This document shows positions 31,076 through 41,588 of a DNA stretch of 64,000 nt, piece by piece. A program made the translations under genes and the position numbers. This DNA is from Zelonia costaricensis (Eukaryota; Euglenozoa; Kinetoplastea; Trypanosomatida; Trypanosomatidae), in assembly GCA_030849075.1 (NCBI GenBank), contig JASAOO010003560.1, positions 62,001 through 126,000 on the forward strand. Direction: 5' to 3'. How positions within the stretch are numbered: the first letter of the stretch is position 1; each line of letters opens with the position of its first letter. A model generated the notes under the pieces. That model had not been told where the DNA came from, did not search any database, and saw nothing but the letters and a program-made list of their open reading frames with translations.

Positions 31076-33580
31076 GAGGAGCTCGTTCGCCGCCTTCGCC
31101 TTCCGCAAGAAGCGGCACGGGCCGGCGCGGGGGAGGGGGGGGGCACGCAGGCGGATGCGGCTGCCGCGACTCTTGCGGCGCCCGCTCTCCTCTTGCGCGC
31201 ATCCCCCTACTAAACTCCCCCCCCCCGCTTAGAGCAACGAACTCCGGCGCGCCGCCGTCGCGCAGCAGCAGCAGCAGGCTGTTTAATAGAGCCCTCGTGC
31301 ACGGAGGACGACGAATGCGGCGGGGAGGGACGCGCTCGCTACCACGCGCACTCGTTACTCTCCCGCGCGTGAAAGTGCGTCTTTCGCGGCCGTCGCTGTC
31401 ACGCCGCCGTGTCATCCCGGCGCGCACAGGTGAGGCGTGGCCCGTGGCTTGCGTCGAGGAGCACAGTGACGCGGCACGGGCACGCCACGAGGTCGAGGGC
31501 GAGGTCTGGCCTCATTTTCCGGGAGGGGTGGACCTCCCCTGGGCACTGCAGTCGCCGATGTCCCCTTCCGTGTCGTCTGTACGAGGCCTTTTGCAGTGAA
31601 CGGGTGCGGACCGGCGCGGGGCGGGTCTTGGCTGGGCGGACGTCCACTGCATCCCGACCTCTTCCTCCTCCTCCTCCTCCTCTTCTCTCTTGCCGCCGCC
31701 GCCGCGTCTGCTCGCATCGGCTGATGCGCGCGGTCTTCTTTTCTGATTGTTCCTTCGCCCCCTTCCCTGTCCTGTGCTTCCTTCTCCATTTCATCACGCG
31801 CCCCGCGCGTCGCCCACTATGCCCCTCCCCCCCGCACTCCACTATGAGGGAAGACGGCGGCAAAGTGCTCGCACCACGATGAATAAAGGTTGGTGCCAGC
31901 GAAAGAAGGGCTCTCCATGTATTTACCCTTCCGTCCCTGTGTGTGACCGCGTCGGCTTCTGTGCCTGTGTGAGCGTCTGTTTGTGTGTGTTTGTGCGTGC
32001 ATCTCGATGAGACCAGCGTCTTGCTTCCGCCGCACCACAAGCGCGGTCACTCCCTCTGTCTTCGCCTCTCAAGTCCCTCCCCCGCAACCGCAGCCGCAAC
32101 AGAGGTGCCGCCGCTGCCTCGTGGTGCTCCCTCCGCTGCCCTCGTTCTCACTGCGCGCACCTCGGCTACGGTTGCAAGCGACACGGACAGAGGGCGTCTG
32201 CGCACCTTGTGTGCGCGGGGGCGGCGGAGGGGCAGGAGAGATGGAGGCACGCGCTGCATTCGATTCGACCAAGGCTGGCCCCGTGCAACGCGGCGAAAAG
32301 AAAAGAAAAGTGAAGCAGTAAAACCCAAAAGACAACAGCAACCCAAACGAAAGGGCGGGGGAAGGAGCGAGCGAAGGCATTCCAAGCCATCGGTGGACGG
32401 TTCCTGTAAAGCCCCGAGTGCAGGCACTTTTGTGTGTCCGAGGGCGTGTGCCGGTGTGAGGGGAACGAGGATGCAGAGGCAACTGCGGTGAACTCGCTCG
32501 AGGGACTCGCAGTGCTTCTCCCCACGAGCGGCCGGGAACTCCTGCGCACCGCACTTCTGCCGCTGCACCATCCAACTGCCGCTGCGCAGTCGCCGGTGCG
32601 CCTCGTGCGACGGGGTTGACGACGTGTTCTTCCTCTCCGCATTGGGTGCTTTTTCTTTTTTTGCTCGACAGCTTCCCGAGCTCCGCGTGTGTGTCTGTTG
32701 CCAGACGAACCCTCCGCGACACGCTTCTTCTCGTTCTGTATCCCTTCCTCTGTATGCCACCGCCACTGCCGCCAAACTGTCTTGTCAGAAAACCAAAGCA
32801 AAGAAGACAAAGCGCGCACGGACGACGTGAACAAGTTCAACGACCGAGCGGACGCCGGGTGAGGACGCGGCAAATGGGCAGGCCACGCGCCACGGGAGTA
32901 GCCCGCACGTACACCTCTAATGACAGGGGGAGGGCGGGGCTTCCCGCGCACTGAAGTGTGGCGCATTGCGGTAGGAAAAGGTGCGGTTTAGGGGGAGGGA
33001 GGGGAGTGAGGGTTGCGGCGGGACGGTGCTTCCTGAACTCAGCGCGCCGCTTCCTTCTTCTTCTGCCTCTTGATCCCCCCTCCCCTCACCGGACCCATCC
33101 GCCGCCACCGTCCTCGTCTTGGGCGCCTCTCCGCGACGGTGGGCTGCGGACAAGAGATGCCGCCACCTTCAGTGATGATCGCAGCGCCGCTGTACGCGTG
33201 CTCGCGTGCAAGAGCGGCGACTCCATCCGTGTTGCTTCTCCGGTCGCTCTGCAAACGTCATCCGCGGTGTGAAGGCGCTTCTCTGACACTTTCCTACCCC
33301 TTTGTTGGCTTCCACTTTGCGCCGTCAAGCTGCGCCCAGTTCCCCGCTTCTCTATACAACCTCTCTCCGCAGTGGGCGCTGCGGCTGCAATTCTACGCAC
33401 GCCCCTTTAGCGCCCCACACAAGCACGAACGAGGGTGCCGCGCTACAGACCACTCGCCGCCGCCTGTTGCGCGGACTGATCGGATTCGCACGGCGGCCGT
33501 CGAGGGTATCGCCCCAGACCCATTTTTTTGTTTTCTATGTATTGTGCCACATCAAGCGCGCAAAACGCAGTCTTGCCGCG
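31076..33580 (+). other. Intergenic region of 2.5 kb
   Basis: No convincing gene on either strand. It contains a CTC-repeat stretch (about 31663-31688), G/T-rich and C/T-rich tracts, an A-rich stretch around 32290-32350, and a T-rich tract (33524-33540) close to the next gene. It most likely consists of a long LC8 3'UTR and the 5' signals of the GRAM gene. Confidence 0.5.
33522..33570 (+). promoter_or_regulatory. Candidate spliced-leader acceptor for the GRAM gene
   Basis: A T-rich tract (33524-33540) is followed by ACGCAG, with AG at 33569-33570 only ten bases before the ATG at 33581. Upstream AGs would give longer 5'UTRs. Inferred from pattern. Confidence 0.25.
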
Positions 33581-36500
33581 ATGGCGACCTTCTCGTGCCA
33601 GTGCCAGAGCTACCGCGGCAATCTGGTGGCGACGGAGAAGGAGTTCTACTTCACCTCCTCGCTCTTTCGCGTAGACATGGAGTGGAGCAACGTCAAGCAC
33701 ATCCGCCTCGAGACGCAGCAGGTGAAGGGGGTGCCAACGAGCGTGCTTGTGGTCGTACTCCAGCACAACGAGGCGGTGCGACTGCAGGCGAGAAGCCCTT
33801 CTGCTCAAAAGCGGCGCGGCTCGTCGGCGCGCAAGTACTTCTTCTTCGGCTTCCAGGACCTCCTCGGGGCGGAGGAGCAGGTCAAGCACTACCTGGAGCT
33901 GTACCGCGCCACAGAGAAGGCCAAACGGGACGACGCGCGCGATGACTCGGAAAAAAACTCGTCCACCACGACGCGGCAGGCGCAGGACAAGGCTGTCGAC
34001 AAGGACGACGTCAGCTCCTCCGCCTCGGACGCGCCCAAGGAGGAGAGTTTCACCAACTCGCGCGCCGCCGCCGGCCGCAAGCTGGAGAGCGAACAGCGCC
34101 GCACTCAGCTGACCCTTTCCTTCGCCGGCAGACGCGCGCCGGCGTCGACGTCGTCGCGGCCGCGGCTGGCTAGTCGACCACTCGCCATCATCCCCGCCCC
34201 CGCTGACGCGCAGCAGCCGGGAAAGGTCGCGCGGGCGTTTCTGAGGGTGTACCGTCACCTCGCCGCCCTTCTCATCATCCTCATGGTGGGGCTGTTTGTG
34301 TGGCACTGCACGCGCTTCAGCGCCCTCCAGCCGCAGCAGCCATTCCACGCGGCGGAGCGACTCCTGCGTGACGTTCGCGCTCTGGCTGAGACGAATGCGC
34401 AGCTCGAGTCGTACGACAGTCAGGAGAGCCTGTGGCGCTACAACAAGGAGCGCAAGGAGCTGGCTGAGGTGAGCCGCACTTACACGCGGCAGCTGGAGGA
34501 GGCGGCGGTGGAGCTGATGCGGCGCTACGTGGCTCTGCAGGCAAAGATGGCGACACTGCGAGGGCACCGTGCGCAGCGCGTGGAGCGGGAGCAACAGAGC
34601 GGAACTCCGCCGCCGCCGCCGCCGCCCCTGTCCATGGCGTCCGACTACAGCACGCCGACGCAGGCGGCCGAGGGCGTGCGCCTCTTCGCGCGGCGCGGCG
34701 GAGTGCCACATGCCGACGACGCTGCAGCCGCCAGATCGAGCGCTTCTGTCCCATGCGCCAGCGGTAGCGGTGCTGGGGGGCGAGCGGCTTGCAGGAAGCC
34801 GACCACGCGCAAGGCCGCCACCAGCAAGCGAATGTCGCTCTTGCGTCTCCGCGCTGACGTGCGGCGCTGGGCCCGCCGCGCCCGCGCCGCGTGGGGGTAC
34901 GCGACGCACCTCGTCTCAGCGCGGCCGGCCGCAGAGCCGGTGCAGCAGGCGGCGGCCCCGGCCGAGGCCCCTCACCGTGGGGATGCAGACTGGGTCGTCT
35001 ACAGCGAGAACCTCGGCGCGCGTTTTCGGCTCACGGAGTGGGTGCCCGCCGCCGAGGAGGCGGACCGCAACGCGTGCCGCCAGCTCACGCAGGAGCTGCT
35101 GGAGACGCTCGCCGTGACGGAGCGCGTCTTCGCCAGCTTCAGCCGCGTCTTTCTCTCGGGGCGCTACCGCCAGCTGGAGGCCGGGGAGGAGCGGGCGTCG
35201 CACTGGATGCAGCCACCGCAGGCACTGCGCACTGTCACGGGCGGCCAAAAGTACTATGCCGCGAAGTCGTTCTCGGGGGAGGAGGTGGCGCGCTTCGCGA
35301 TGCTGCGCCGCTTCGTTTCGAGCCTCGTGTACGGCGAGCCCCTCGAGGCGGGTCAGGCGCGCCGTCGTGCGGCCGCGCTGCACGTGGCCGATTCCCTGCT
35401 GCGGCACCGGCAGGCTGAGGTGCAGCTGCTACGCGCCCGCAACCAGGGCAGCCCTGACAACACAACGGCGCTGTGGGAGATGCTGGAGGAGCTCGTACTC
35501 AAGCCGGCGGCGGCGCCGTTGCGCGGCAACCCCGACATGGACGAGTCCACCGCGGTGCTACGCAACGTCGTGGCGGAGCTCAGCTTTTGGCACACGCACG
35601 AGTCCGCGTGGCGTGCGCACGTTCTCACCTTCTTCACGGCGGAGGAGCAGGCCGAGATACGCGGCACCTTCGACGACGACGGCGCCGCTCGCGCGCACCG
35701 CAGCCTCGTCGACATGGACACGCAGGCCGCTGCACTGCGCTGGGACAACCTCCCCCTCTTCCGCGGCCTCCTGTGCTTCCACGCGGTGCCTCGGCTGAGC
35801 GGCGGCAGCGGCGAAGACGTGCTTGAGACGGCGGAGGGGAGTGAAGGCGCCGCCGCGGGTGCCCCGGCTGAGTCGAGTGAGGGCGTCGAAGAGGAGCAGG
35901 AGACGGCACAGAAGGGCGAGAAGGCGTCGGACGAGGCTGACAGCGCTGAGGGGAACCCCACAGCGCCAACGAGCCGTGAGAGCAGTCGCGGCACGGCTGC
36001 CAGCGCCAAGGCGGAGGGGGCGCGGGTGCTACCGGCCCCTCCCGTCGCCGCGGCGTCAGTTCACAACGCCACAAGCGCCGCCTCGCGCTCGCCGCCCACA
36101 ACGCCAAGCACCCCCGTCTCGCCGCCCCCGGTCAGCAGTAGCAAGGCCGCGGAGCTCTGGAAGGACGTCAAGCTGCGCTGGATGGCTGACCTGGATGTCT
36201 TTCGGCTAGCCTTCGACGCACGGCTGGCGGGCCGCACCGGCAAAGCCGCGCGCTCGTACCGGATGGATGAGGAGTCGTACAGTGTCGTGGCCGACGCCGC
36301 GAAAGTGCGCCGGCGTCTCTTCGGGCTGCTCACTGTTGTCGACGAGCACTACGTGCGCTACCTGACGCCGACGACGCTGCAACGCCTCGGCAGCTTCCTG
36401 CGTGCCCTCTTCCCGCCCTACTTCACGGCGCACTCCGGCAAGGACGAGTACATCACCGCGCTGCGGGGCTGGGGCACACAGGACCCGGCGGTGCAGCTGG

Positions 36501-36688
36501 CGACTGCGCAGGTGACGAGCTTTGCCCCTGGCACGACAAGCGACGTGTCGCGTTCGCTACTCTACCTCGTTCTCCTACCCCCTCCGCTGCTGCAGACCAG
36601 CGTCGTCTCTACACAGCAGACGACCGCCGCCGTGGTGGTGCTCGTCCTTTTCGTCGGCGTTCTCGCCGCGCTGTACATGATGCACTAA
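33581..36688 (+). CDS. GRAM-domain membrane protein with two transmembrane segments
   Basis: The protein has 1035 residues, beginning at ATG 33581; the frame is open further upstream but has no earlier in-frame ATG. Residues ~1-110 look like a GRAM domain, a PH-like lipid-binding fold: CQSYRGNLVATEKEFYFTS, then VDMEWSNVKHIRLE, and RKYFFFGFQDLLGAEEQVKHYLEL, matching the 'F-x-F-x-R/dF' end of the fold. A hydrophobic segment at about 222-241 (LAALLIILMVGLFVWH) is followed by a coiled coil (~255-320), an extended mostly helical region, a Glu/Ser-rich linker (~750-860), a helical domain and a second hydrophobic segment at the extreme C-terminus (1014-1035, VVVLVLFVGVLAALYMMH). GRAM-plus-TM proteins often act at membrane contact sites in lipid transfer, but no VASt/StART-like lipid-transfer domain is evident. 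Function is inferred only in part. Confidence 0.78.
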   Translation: MATFSCQCQSYRGNLVATEKEFYFTSSLFRVDMEWSNVKHIRLETQQVKGVPTSVLVVVLQHNEAVRLQARSPSAQKRRGSSARKYFFFGFQDLLGAEEQVKHYLELYRATEKAKRDDARDDSEKNSSTTTRQAQDKAVDKDDVSSSASDAPKEESFTNSRAAAGRKLESEQRRTQLTLSFAGRRAPASTSSRPRLASRPLAIIPAPADAQQPGKVARAFLRVYRHLAALLIILMVGLFVWHCTRFSALQPQQPFHAAERLLRDVRALAETNAQLESYDSQESLWRYNKERKELAEVSRTYTRQLEEAAVELMRRYVALQAKMATLRGHRAQRVEREQQSGTPPPPPPPLSMASDYSTPTQAAEGVRLFARRGGVPHADDAAAARSSASVPCASGSGAGGRAACRKPTTRKAATSKRMSLLRLRADVRRWARRARAAWGYATHLVSARPAAEPVQQAAAPAEAPHRGDADWVVYSENLGARFRLTEWVPAAEEADRNACRQLTQELLETLAVTERVFASFSRVFLSGRYRQLEAGEERASHWMQPPQALRTVTGGQKYYAAKSFSGEEVARFAMLRRFVSSLVYGEPLEAGQARRRAAALHVADSLLRHRQAEVQLLRARNQGSPDNTTALWEMLEELVLKPAAAPLRGNPDMDESTAVLRNVVAELSFWHTHESAWRAHVLTFFTAEEQAEIRGTFDDDGAARAHRSLVDMDTQAAALRWDNLPLFRGLLCFHAVPRLSGGSGEDVLETAEGSEGAAAGAPAESSEGVEEEQETAQKGEKASDEADSAEGNPTAPTSRESSRGTAASAKAEGARVLPAPPVAAASVHNATSAASRSPPTTPSTPVSPPPVSSSKAAELWKDVKLRWMADLDVFRLAFDARLAGRTGKAARSYRMDEESYSVVADAAKVRRRLFGLLTVVDEHYVRYLTPTTLQRLGSFLRALFPPYFTAHSGKDEYITALRGWGTQDPAVQLATAQVTSFAPGTTSDVSRSLLYLVLLPPPLLQTSVVSTQQTTAAVVVLVLFVGVLAALYMMH

Positions 36689-37902
36689 CGGTGCAGACCG
36701 GCGCTCTGGCTCTCTCGCGTGCTGCCCGCAGCCCGCAGTGACCTCCGCAGCGAAGCGTGGTGAATGCAGCGGCGGGGCGGAGGGGGCGGGGGGAGTTACG
36801 CGGGGAATGAGAGAGAGCACTCAAGAGCCTGGGCAAGTGCGCGACGCTCGTTTGCGTGCGGCGGGGCCGTAGCATCGCCGCCGACAAGTGTGCGCGCATG
36901 CGGAGTTTCTTTGAGTGTTCGTGGCTCGGCGTCCCATGACACTGCACACCACTCACCCCCCTCTCCACAAACGCATCGCGCTCTTGTATGCACACCGCTT
37001 GCAATCCCGAGAAGAGGGGCAGGTGCGAATGCCCGCCTCCCGCATTCCCACTCTCGGCTGTGTGCGAGTCGATAGACTGTCTTTCGCTCTCCTCTTTCCT
37101 TTTCGCTGCTTCTTGTACCGCAAGGGTGCCCCGCTGCCTCCTAGTGTGGCACCTTGTTCTTGTTCCTCTCGCCCCCGTTGCGCTCGTCATCTCCGTCCCC
37201 ACAGCAGAACAAAGCAAACCTCTGACTCCCCCCTGTGTGGCCTCCCGTACAGGGCCGCGCGGCTTTGCCACGGCACCACAGTACCCTTCGTTCTCTTCTC
37301 TAACGGTACCTCCTCCTCTCCTCCCTATTGCCGCCCTCTCTACCCCCCCCTTTCGAGTGCTGAGTATCTCTACATCGGGGGTCGCTACCGGCGCCTCTTC
37401 AGTACCCCAACCCACTCGCCTCGATCGCACCTTGTTGTTTTCTTGTTCTCGTGTCGCCACCGTCGTCCCCACCGCCTTTCCCGCGACCGGCACGACATCA
37501 GCTTGAAGGCAACAGCTGCCTCTTCCCATTGCGAGCGTCTTGGTGCTCACCTTCGTGAGGCACGCATACAAATCTGGCCACCCCTCCCCCCACCATAAAC
37601 ACCCTTGAGCTCAGTTGCGCGCACCCAGACGTGCGGGACAATTCTACCGCACACCCGTGCGCCCTTCAGTCCCCGTTTCCGCCGCGCCACTGCACGTCTT
37701 TTTTTTTTTTATCGCGGACGCCGCCATAGATCCGCACACCCGGCGTCACTCTCACCGGCTTCGACGTGCTGCTCTGTCCCCTGCCCCCCCCCCCCCCCAA
37801 ACCGCGCACATTTGCACACTCCAGCGCCCACGCGCGATCGTTACCGCCACCGGCTCTTACGCAGTGTGCGTGCGTGTTGGTGCGCAGGTGTCTCCCTAAC
37901 AG
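36689..37902 (+). other. Intergenic region
   Basis: No supported gene. It holds a T12 run (37699-37710) and a C15 run (37784-37798), plus pyrimidine tracts around 37080-37100 and 37300-37370. AGs at about 37887 and 37901-37902 precede the Pob3 ATG. The latter touches the start codon and is unlikely to be used. Confidence 0.5.
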
Positions 37903-39462
37903 ATGTCTATCCCCCTCGAGAACTGGGGCCAGCTGCGGCTCTCCGCGGCAAAGCCGGAGGTGAAGGCGGAGGGCGACAGGGCCAGTGCCAACAAGTCGGA
38001 GAGCGTGTTGGAGCTGCTCGCACTGCCCAAGGGCAAGGCGCGGGACAATGCCAACTACGTGCCACAGCCGATCCTCAGCATTCCCGTCTCGGCCATCGCA
38101 AGCGCCTCTGGCACGACCAAAAATGATGTTAGCCTCACGATGCGGCCCGCCTCTTCTGCAGGCGCCGGAGACCTGGAGCTGACGTCGATCCGCTTCGCCG
38201 TGCCCAACGTCTGCGTCGGCTACGAGCAGACCGAGGAGGCGGGCAAGGTCATCTTGCAGGACATCCAGGCCAGCATGATGCGCTACCAGGAGCAGTTTCT
38301 TGAGAAGCACAGCAGCGGTGGTCAGGGCGGCAAGCTCCTGGCCCTCGCCGCGATGGGCAGCGGCCAGGCGAAGCACGCGGACGAGAAGGTGGTGGCCACC
38401 TTCGACGACGTTCTCCTCTCCTACCCGGCCGGCAAGTTTAAGATTGTCATCTCCAACTACAACGTGGTGCTCGAGGACAAGCGGAAGGGCGCCTCCAGCG
38501 GCCTCATGTCGTTTCCGCTCTCCGACATTCAGAACCTGTTCCTGTGCGACGTGCCCATGTACTTCTCCGCCGCCGAAGAGGTGGACTCCAGCAGCGTGCC
38601 TCAGTACGTGGTGCTCATTCTGAAGACCCCGCTCAAGGTGCGCACGACGACGTACAACCACGTCGTCATCTCGTGCCCAGCCGGCCTCGCCCTCGACGAC
38701 GAGCACCCGTGGCGCTGCGAGCTCAAGACGCAGGATGAGATTGACAAGACGCTGCGCCTCGCTCCGGCGAAGGAGGGGGAGGAGCCGGCGATGGTGCCGG
38801 TGATGAGCGGCCGCGTGAGCGACATCCTGACGCGCACCTTCAAGGCCATCGCCAAGGTGCCGGCCTACGGCGGCATCAACAAGGAGTACAAGTCGGTGCT
38901 GACGGGCCGCTCGCAGTCATCGATGCGCTGCCTCTTCCACGGCGCGGAAGGGCTGCTGTACATTGTCAACAGCGGCTTCCTGTACCTGCACCGCCCCGCC
39001 ACGCGCATCCTCTTCTCGGATGTCGTGCGGGTTGAGATGGACGAGGCGGAGAGCGGCCAGGCTACCTTCCAGCTCACGGTGTACGTCGCCGGTGCCAAGG
39101 GCGAGGACAAGTACATCTTTTTCGGCATCGCCAAGGAGGAAAAGGACGGGCTCCTTAGCTACCTGGCCAGCAAGGTCAAGCTGGAGCGCACCGGCATCGC
39201 AGACGCCGACGACGACGGCGAGGACGACGACGAGGACGACGAGGAGGACGACGAGGAGGACTCCGACTCCGACGCGGACGGTGGCGAGTCCGACGACGAC
39301 GATGACGACGACTTCGACGACGACGACGACGACGACAAAGGCTCTCGCAAGCGCAAGCGCGAGGATGAGAAGGAGAAGAGGCACAAGAAGCACAAGAAGG
39401 AGAAGAGAGACAAGAAGCACAAGAAGGACAAGAAGCACAGGGAGGACAAAGGTGGTGACTAG
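37903..39462 (+). CDS. POB3: FACT complex subunit Pob3/SSRP1
   Basis: This 519-residue protein is the Pob3/SSRP1 half of FACT, the histone chaperone that with Spt16 disassembles and reassembles nucleosomes during transcription and replication. The N-terminal dimerisation region begins NWGQLRL. The SSRP1/Pob3 core is clear: LTSIRFAVPNVCV, then FDDVLLSYPAGKFKIVISNYNVVLED and the FPLSDIQNLFLCDVP strand set of the double-PH middle domain, continuing through KAIAKVPAYGGINKEYKS, MRCLFHGAEGLLYIVNSGFLYLHRP (written in the animal form as 'lkA.eG.LypL...F.fi.kP') and IFFGIAKEEKDGLLSYL. The tail is very acidic (about residues 433-480), then strongly Lys/His-rich (481-519). No HMG box is seen, as in yeast Pob3 and unlike animal SSRP1. 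Nuclear location is expected. Confidence 0.93.
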   Translation: MSIPLENWGQLRLSAAKPEVKAEGDRASANKSESVLELLALPKGKARDNANYVPQPILSIPVSAIASASGTTKNDVSLTMRPASSAGAGDLELTSIRFAVPNVCVGYEQTEEAGKVILQDIQASMMRYQEQFLEKHSSGGQGGKLLALAAMGSGQAKHADEKVVATFDDVLLSYPAGKFKIVISNYNVVLEDKRKGASSGLMSFPLSDIQNLFLCDVPMYFSAAEEVDSSSVPQYVVLILKTPLKVRTTTYNHVVISCPAGLALDDEHPWRCELKTQDEIDKTLRLAPAKEGEEPAMVPVMSGRVSDILTRTFKAIAKVPAYGGINKEYKSVLTGRSQSSMRCLFHGAEGLLYIVNSGFLYLHRPATRILFSDVVRVEMDEAESGQATFQLTVYVAGAKGEDKYIFFGIAKEEKDGLLSYLASKVKLERTGIADADDDGEDDDEDDEEDDEEDSDSDADGGESDDDDDDDFDDDDDDDKGSRKRKREDEKEKRHKKHKKEKRDKKHKKDKKHREDKGGD

Positions 39463-40238
39463 ACTTGAGCTCCGCTGCCGCATGTCGAGTGCCTTGCTTT
39501 GCCAACCTTCCCGCCAGCTCGACCCTTTTCCTTGTGTGTGTTGCACTGCACGCGTTCAAAAAGGCAATCTGCACGTGCGCCGTGCTGGTGTTGTTGTTGC
39601 ACTTGTGATGGTGATAAAAGCGCACCTGTTTGGCGTCTGCACACGTGCGGAGTGCCGCTCCACACGACTAAGCACCGGCACCGGTGTCTCCCGCAGAGGA
39701 CGGAAAAGAAAACAAGAGCAACAGTGAAGTGTCTCTTGTGAGACGTGCCGACATCGGCGTCCCGACCTCGCCCACCACAACGGAAAAGGGGCAAGAGGGC
39801 CGCTGTCACCACGCGCTGTGTGGCATGCCTCGTCTTGTGGTGCACACGGCTGCGAGAAGACACCCACACACGCACACGAAGGATCAGAGCTTTCTGATAT
39901 GCGCGGCCGCCTTGACGGCCACGCGGGTGAGAGGTGACGTATGCTGTGATCACCCTCCATTTTTCCCTTGTGCGCTGGTGCAGCCGTGAGCCGCAGCGCA
40001 GGTTCCACCTTTCACTGCCCCTCTCTACCCCCGTTACGCACCCTCTCCCCGCCTCTTACCACCACGCAGCCTCGCCACCCCTGCCCTGCAAGCATAGCCC
40101 GACCCCAGCCGGACGGAGGCAGGAGCTGTCCAGCCCACTCGCTGCTTCCTTCTTCTCAGGTGCGTCGTCACTTCCCTGTCCCTCCTCTTCCTCACACTAT
40201 CGTGCCCAGCGCTGTCACGCTGGAGGCGCACTTGCGGC
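39463..40238 (+). other. Intergenic region
   Basis: No supported gene. It is CT-rich in its second half with a good acceptor-like site at 40158-40159. A GATGGTGATAAAA stretch near 39606-39618 is the only other sequence of note. Confidence 0.5.
40142..40159 (+). promoter_or_regulatory. Candidate spliced-leader acceptor for the coiled-coil gene
   Basis: CTGCTTCCTTCTTCTCAG ends at 40159, a textbook pyrimidine tract plus AG that gives a 79-base 5'UTR. Inferred from pattern. Confidence 0.45.
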
Positions 40239-41588
40239 ATGCGGGGCAAGCGCTTCTCGACGCCGACCGGGCAGCCGGTGACGCGATTGAACGGCTACTC
40301 ACAGCTGCACGTCTCTCCCGCCGCCACGTCGCCGGGGTGGTGGGCCAACGCAGCCCGCACGGCCCCGGGGGGCCCACCAGAGGACCGCCCTGTGGCCCCG
40401 ACGCGGCCGCGCCCGCGCTCGTCCGCCTCCACCGGCATGCGGCTCGCGACACCAACGCATGAGCGCCGCTCCCAGGCGCTGCTTGCGAGCAGCACACAGG
40501 GCAGCGTGCCCGGCGCCTCGGTACACCACATGCTGAGCGAGCTGGTCGACCTCAGCTACAGCATCGCAGCCCTGCTCGAGCAGGGCCAGGTGACCGCCTC
40601 AACACCGGCCCCGAGCGCGGCGGACCGACAGCAGGAGGCAACTCTCAAGACGCAAGAAATCGAGCGCATTGTGCGCCGCGTTGAGTCGCACTTCGTGGAC
40701 CGCATCCAATCCCTCGAGTCCACCAACGCCGCCCTCACCGGCGAGGTGCGGCGCCTGCGCGATATGCTGCAGGCGGCTGGCGCCAACGGTGACAGTCGCC
40801 GCGTGAACGGCGCCGGCGACGTGCGTGGTGGCCTGCGCGAGGAGTCGGAGGCGCTGGACGAGTTGGACAGGGCGTGGGCGGGCGAGGCCGGCAACGGCGC
40901 AGCGGGCAGCGAGGCGGAGCGGCTGCGTCGGGTGCTGCTGGCTGAGAAGCGGCAGCGACTCCGCGTCGAGGAGCAGACACAGTCGCTGACGGAGCAGCAC
41001 GCCAAGGTGGTCGGCACGCTGGAGCGGCGGCTCAAGAAGCAGGAGGAGCAGCTGTACGACCTCATCGCCGCCATCGACCGCGGCTACGGCGGAATGTCCT
41101 CGCCGACGTCGGCGTCGCCTGCGCGCAGCACGGAGCGGGGAGCCTCGCATCGCCTCGCGACGCCGCGCCGCCTCCTCCGGCAGCAGCTCGCCCAGCACCA
41201 GCAGACGCAGCGCGCGCTGCAGCAGTACAAGGAGAACCTCCGCTTTGAGCCGCCCTCCCCGCTCGAGGGCGACGAGTCAGCGGCGGCGTCCGCCATGGAC
41301 GACCTCGGCCTCGACGACGTGCGCCGCACCCTCGAGTCGATCCGGTCAAGCAAACCGCCCACTGTACTCCAGCAGAGCTCGACAAGGGAGGCTGCAGCAC
41401 CGCACGCTACGCGCGTCGAGCCGCTGGTAGTGCACTCGCCGGTGATCACCGCGCAAGCTCCACCGCCGCCGCGTGCAGCCCCCACAACAGCGCCCCGCCC
41501 CGCCGTGCCGTCGGCCAGCGAGGTGGATGAGATCACGATGTTCCTCGACAACATCACGAGGGAGCTGGAGAGTCTCGACGCCCAGTAG
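40239..41588 (+). CDS. Coiled-coil protein, unknown function
   Basis: The protein has 449 residues. The first ~100 are Pro/Ser/Thr-rich and probably disordered. Heptad-rich coiled coils follow at roughly 139-183 (IERIVRRVESHFVDRIQSL onward), 226-281 (LRRVLLAEKRQRLRVEEQT onward) and a Gln-rich helix at about 308-335. The C-terminus returns to a Pro/Ala-rich linker and ends with a short amphipathic helix (DEITMFLDNITRELESLDAQ). Such a pattern is typical of structural cytoskeletal or basal-body proteins, but no family can be named. The start is the first ATG after the strongest splice-acceptor candidate (40159), which supports it. Confidence 0.78.
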   Translation: MRGKRFSTPTGQPVTRLNGYSQLHVSPAATSPGWWANAARTAPGGPPEDRPVAPTRPRPRSSASTGMRLATPTHERRSQALLASSTQGSVPGASVHHMLSELVDLSYSIAALLEQGQVTASTPAPSAADRQQEATLKTQEIERIVRRVESHFVDRIQSLESTNAALTGEVRRLRDMLQAAGANGDSRRVNGAGDVRGGLREESEALDELDRAWAGEAGNGAAGSEAERLRRVLLAEKRQRLRVEEQTQSLTEQHAKVVGTLERRLKKQEEQLYDLIAAIDRGYGGMSSPTSASPARSTERGASHRLATPRRLLRQQLAQHQQTQRALQQYKENLRFEPPSPLEGDESAAASAMDDLGLDDVRRTLESIRSSKPPTVLQQSSTREAAAPHATRVEPLVVHSPVITAQAPPPPRAAPTTAPRPAVPSASEVDEITMFLDNITRELESLDAQ

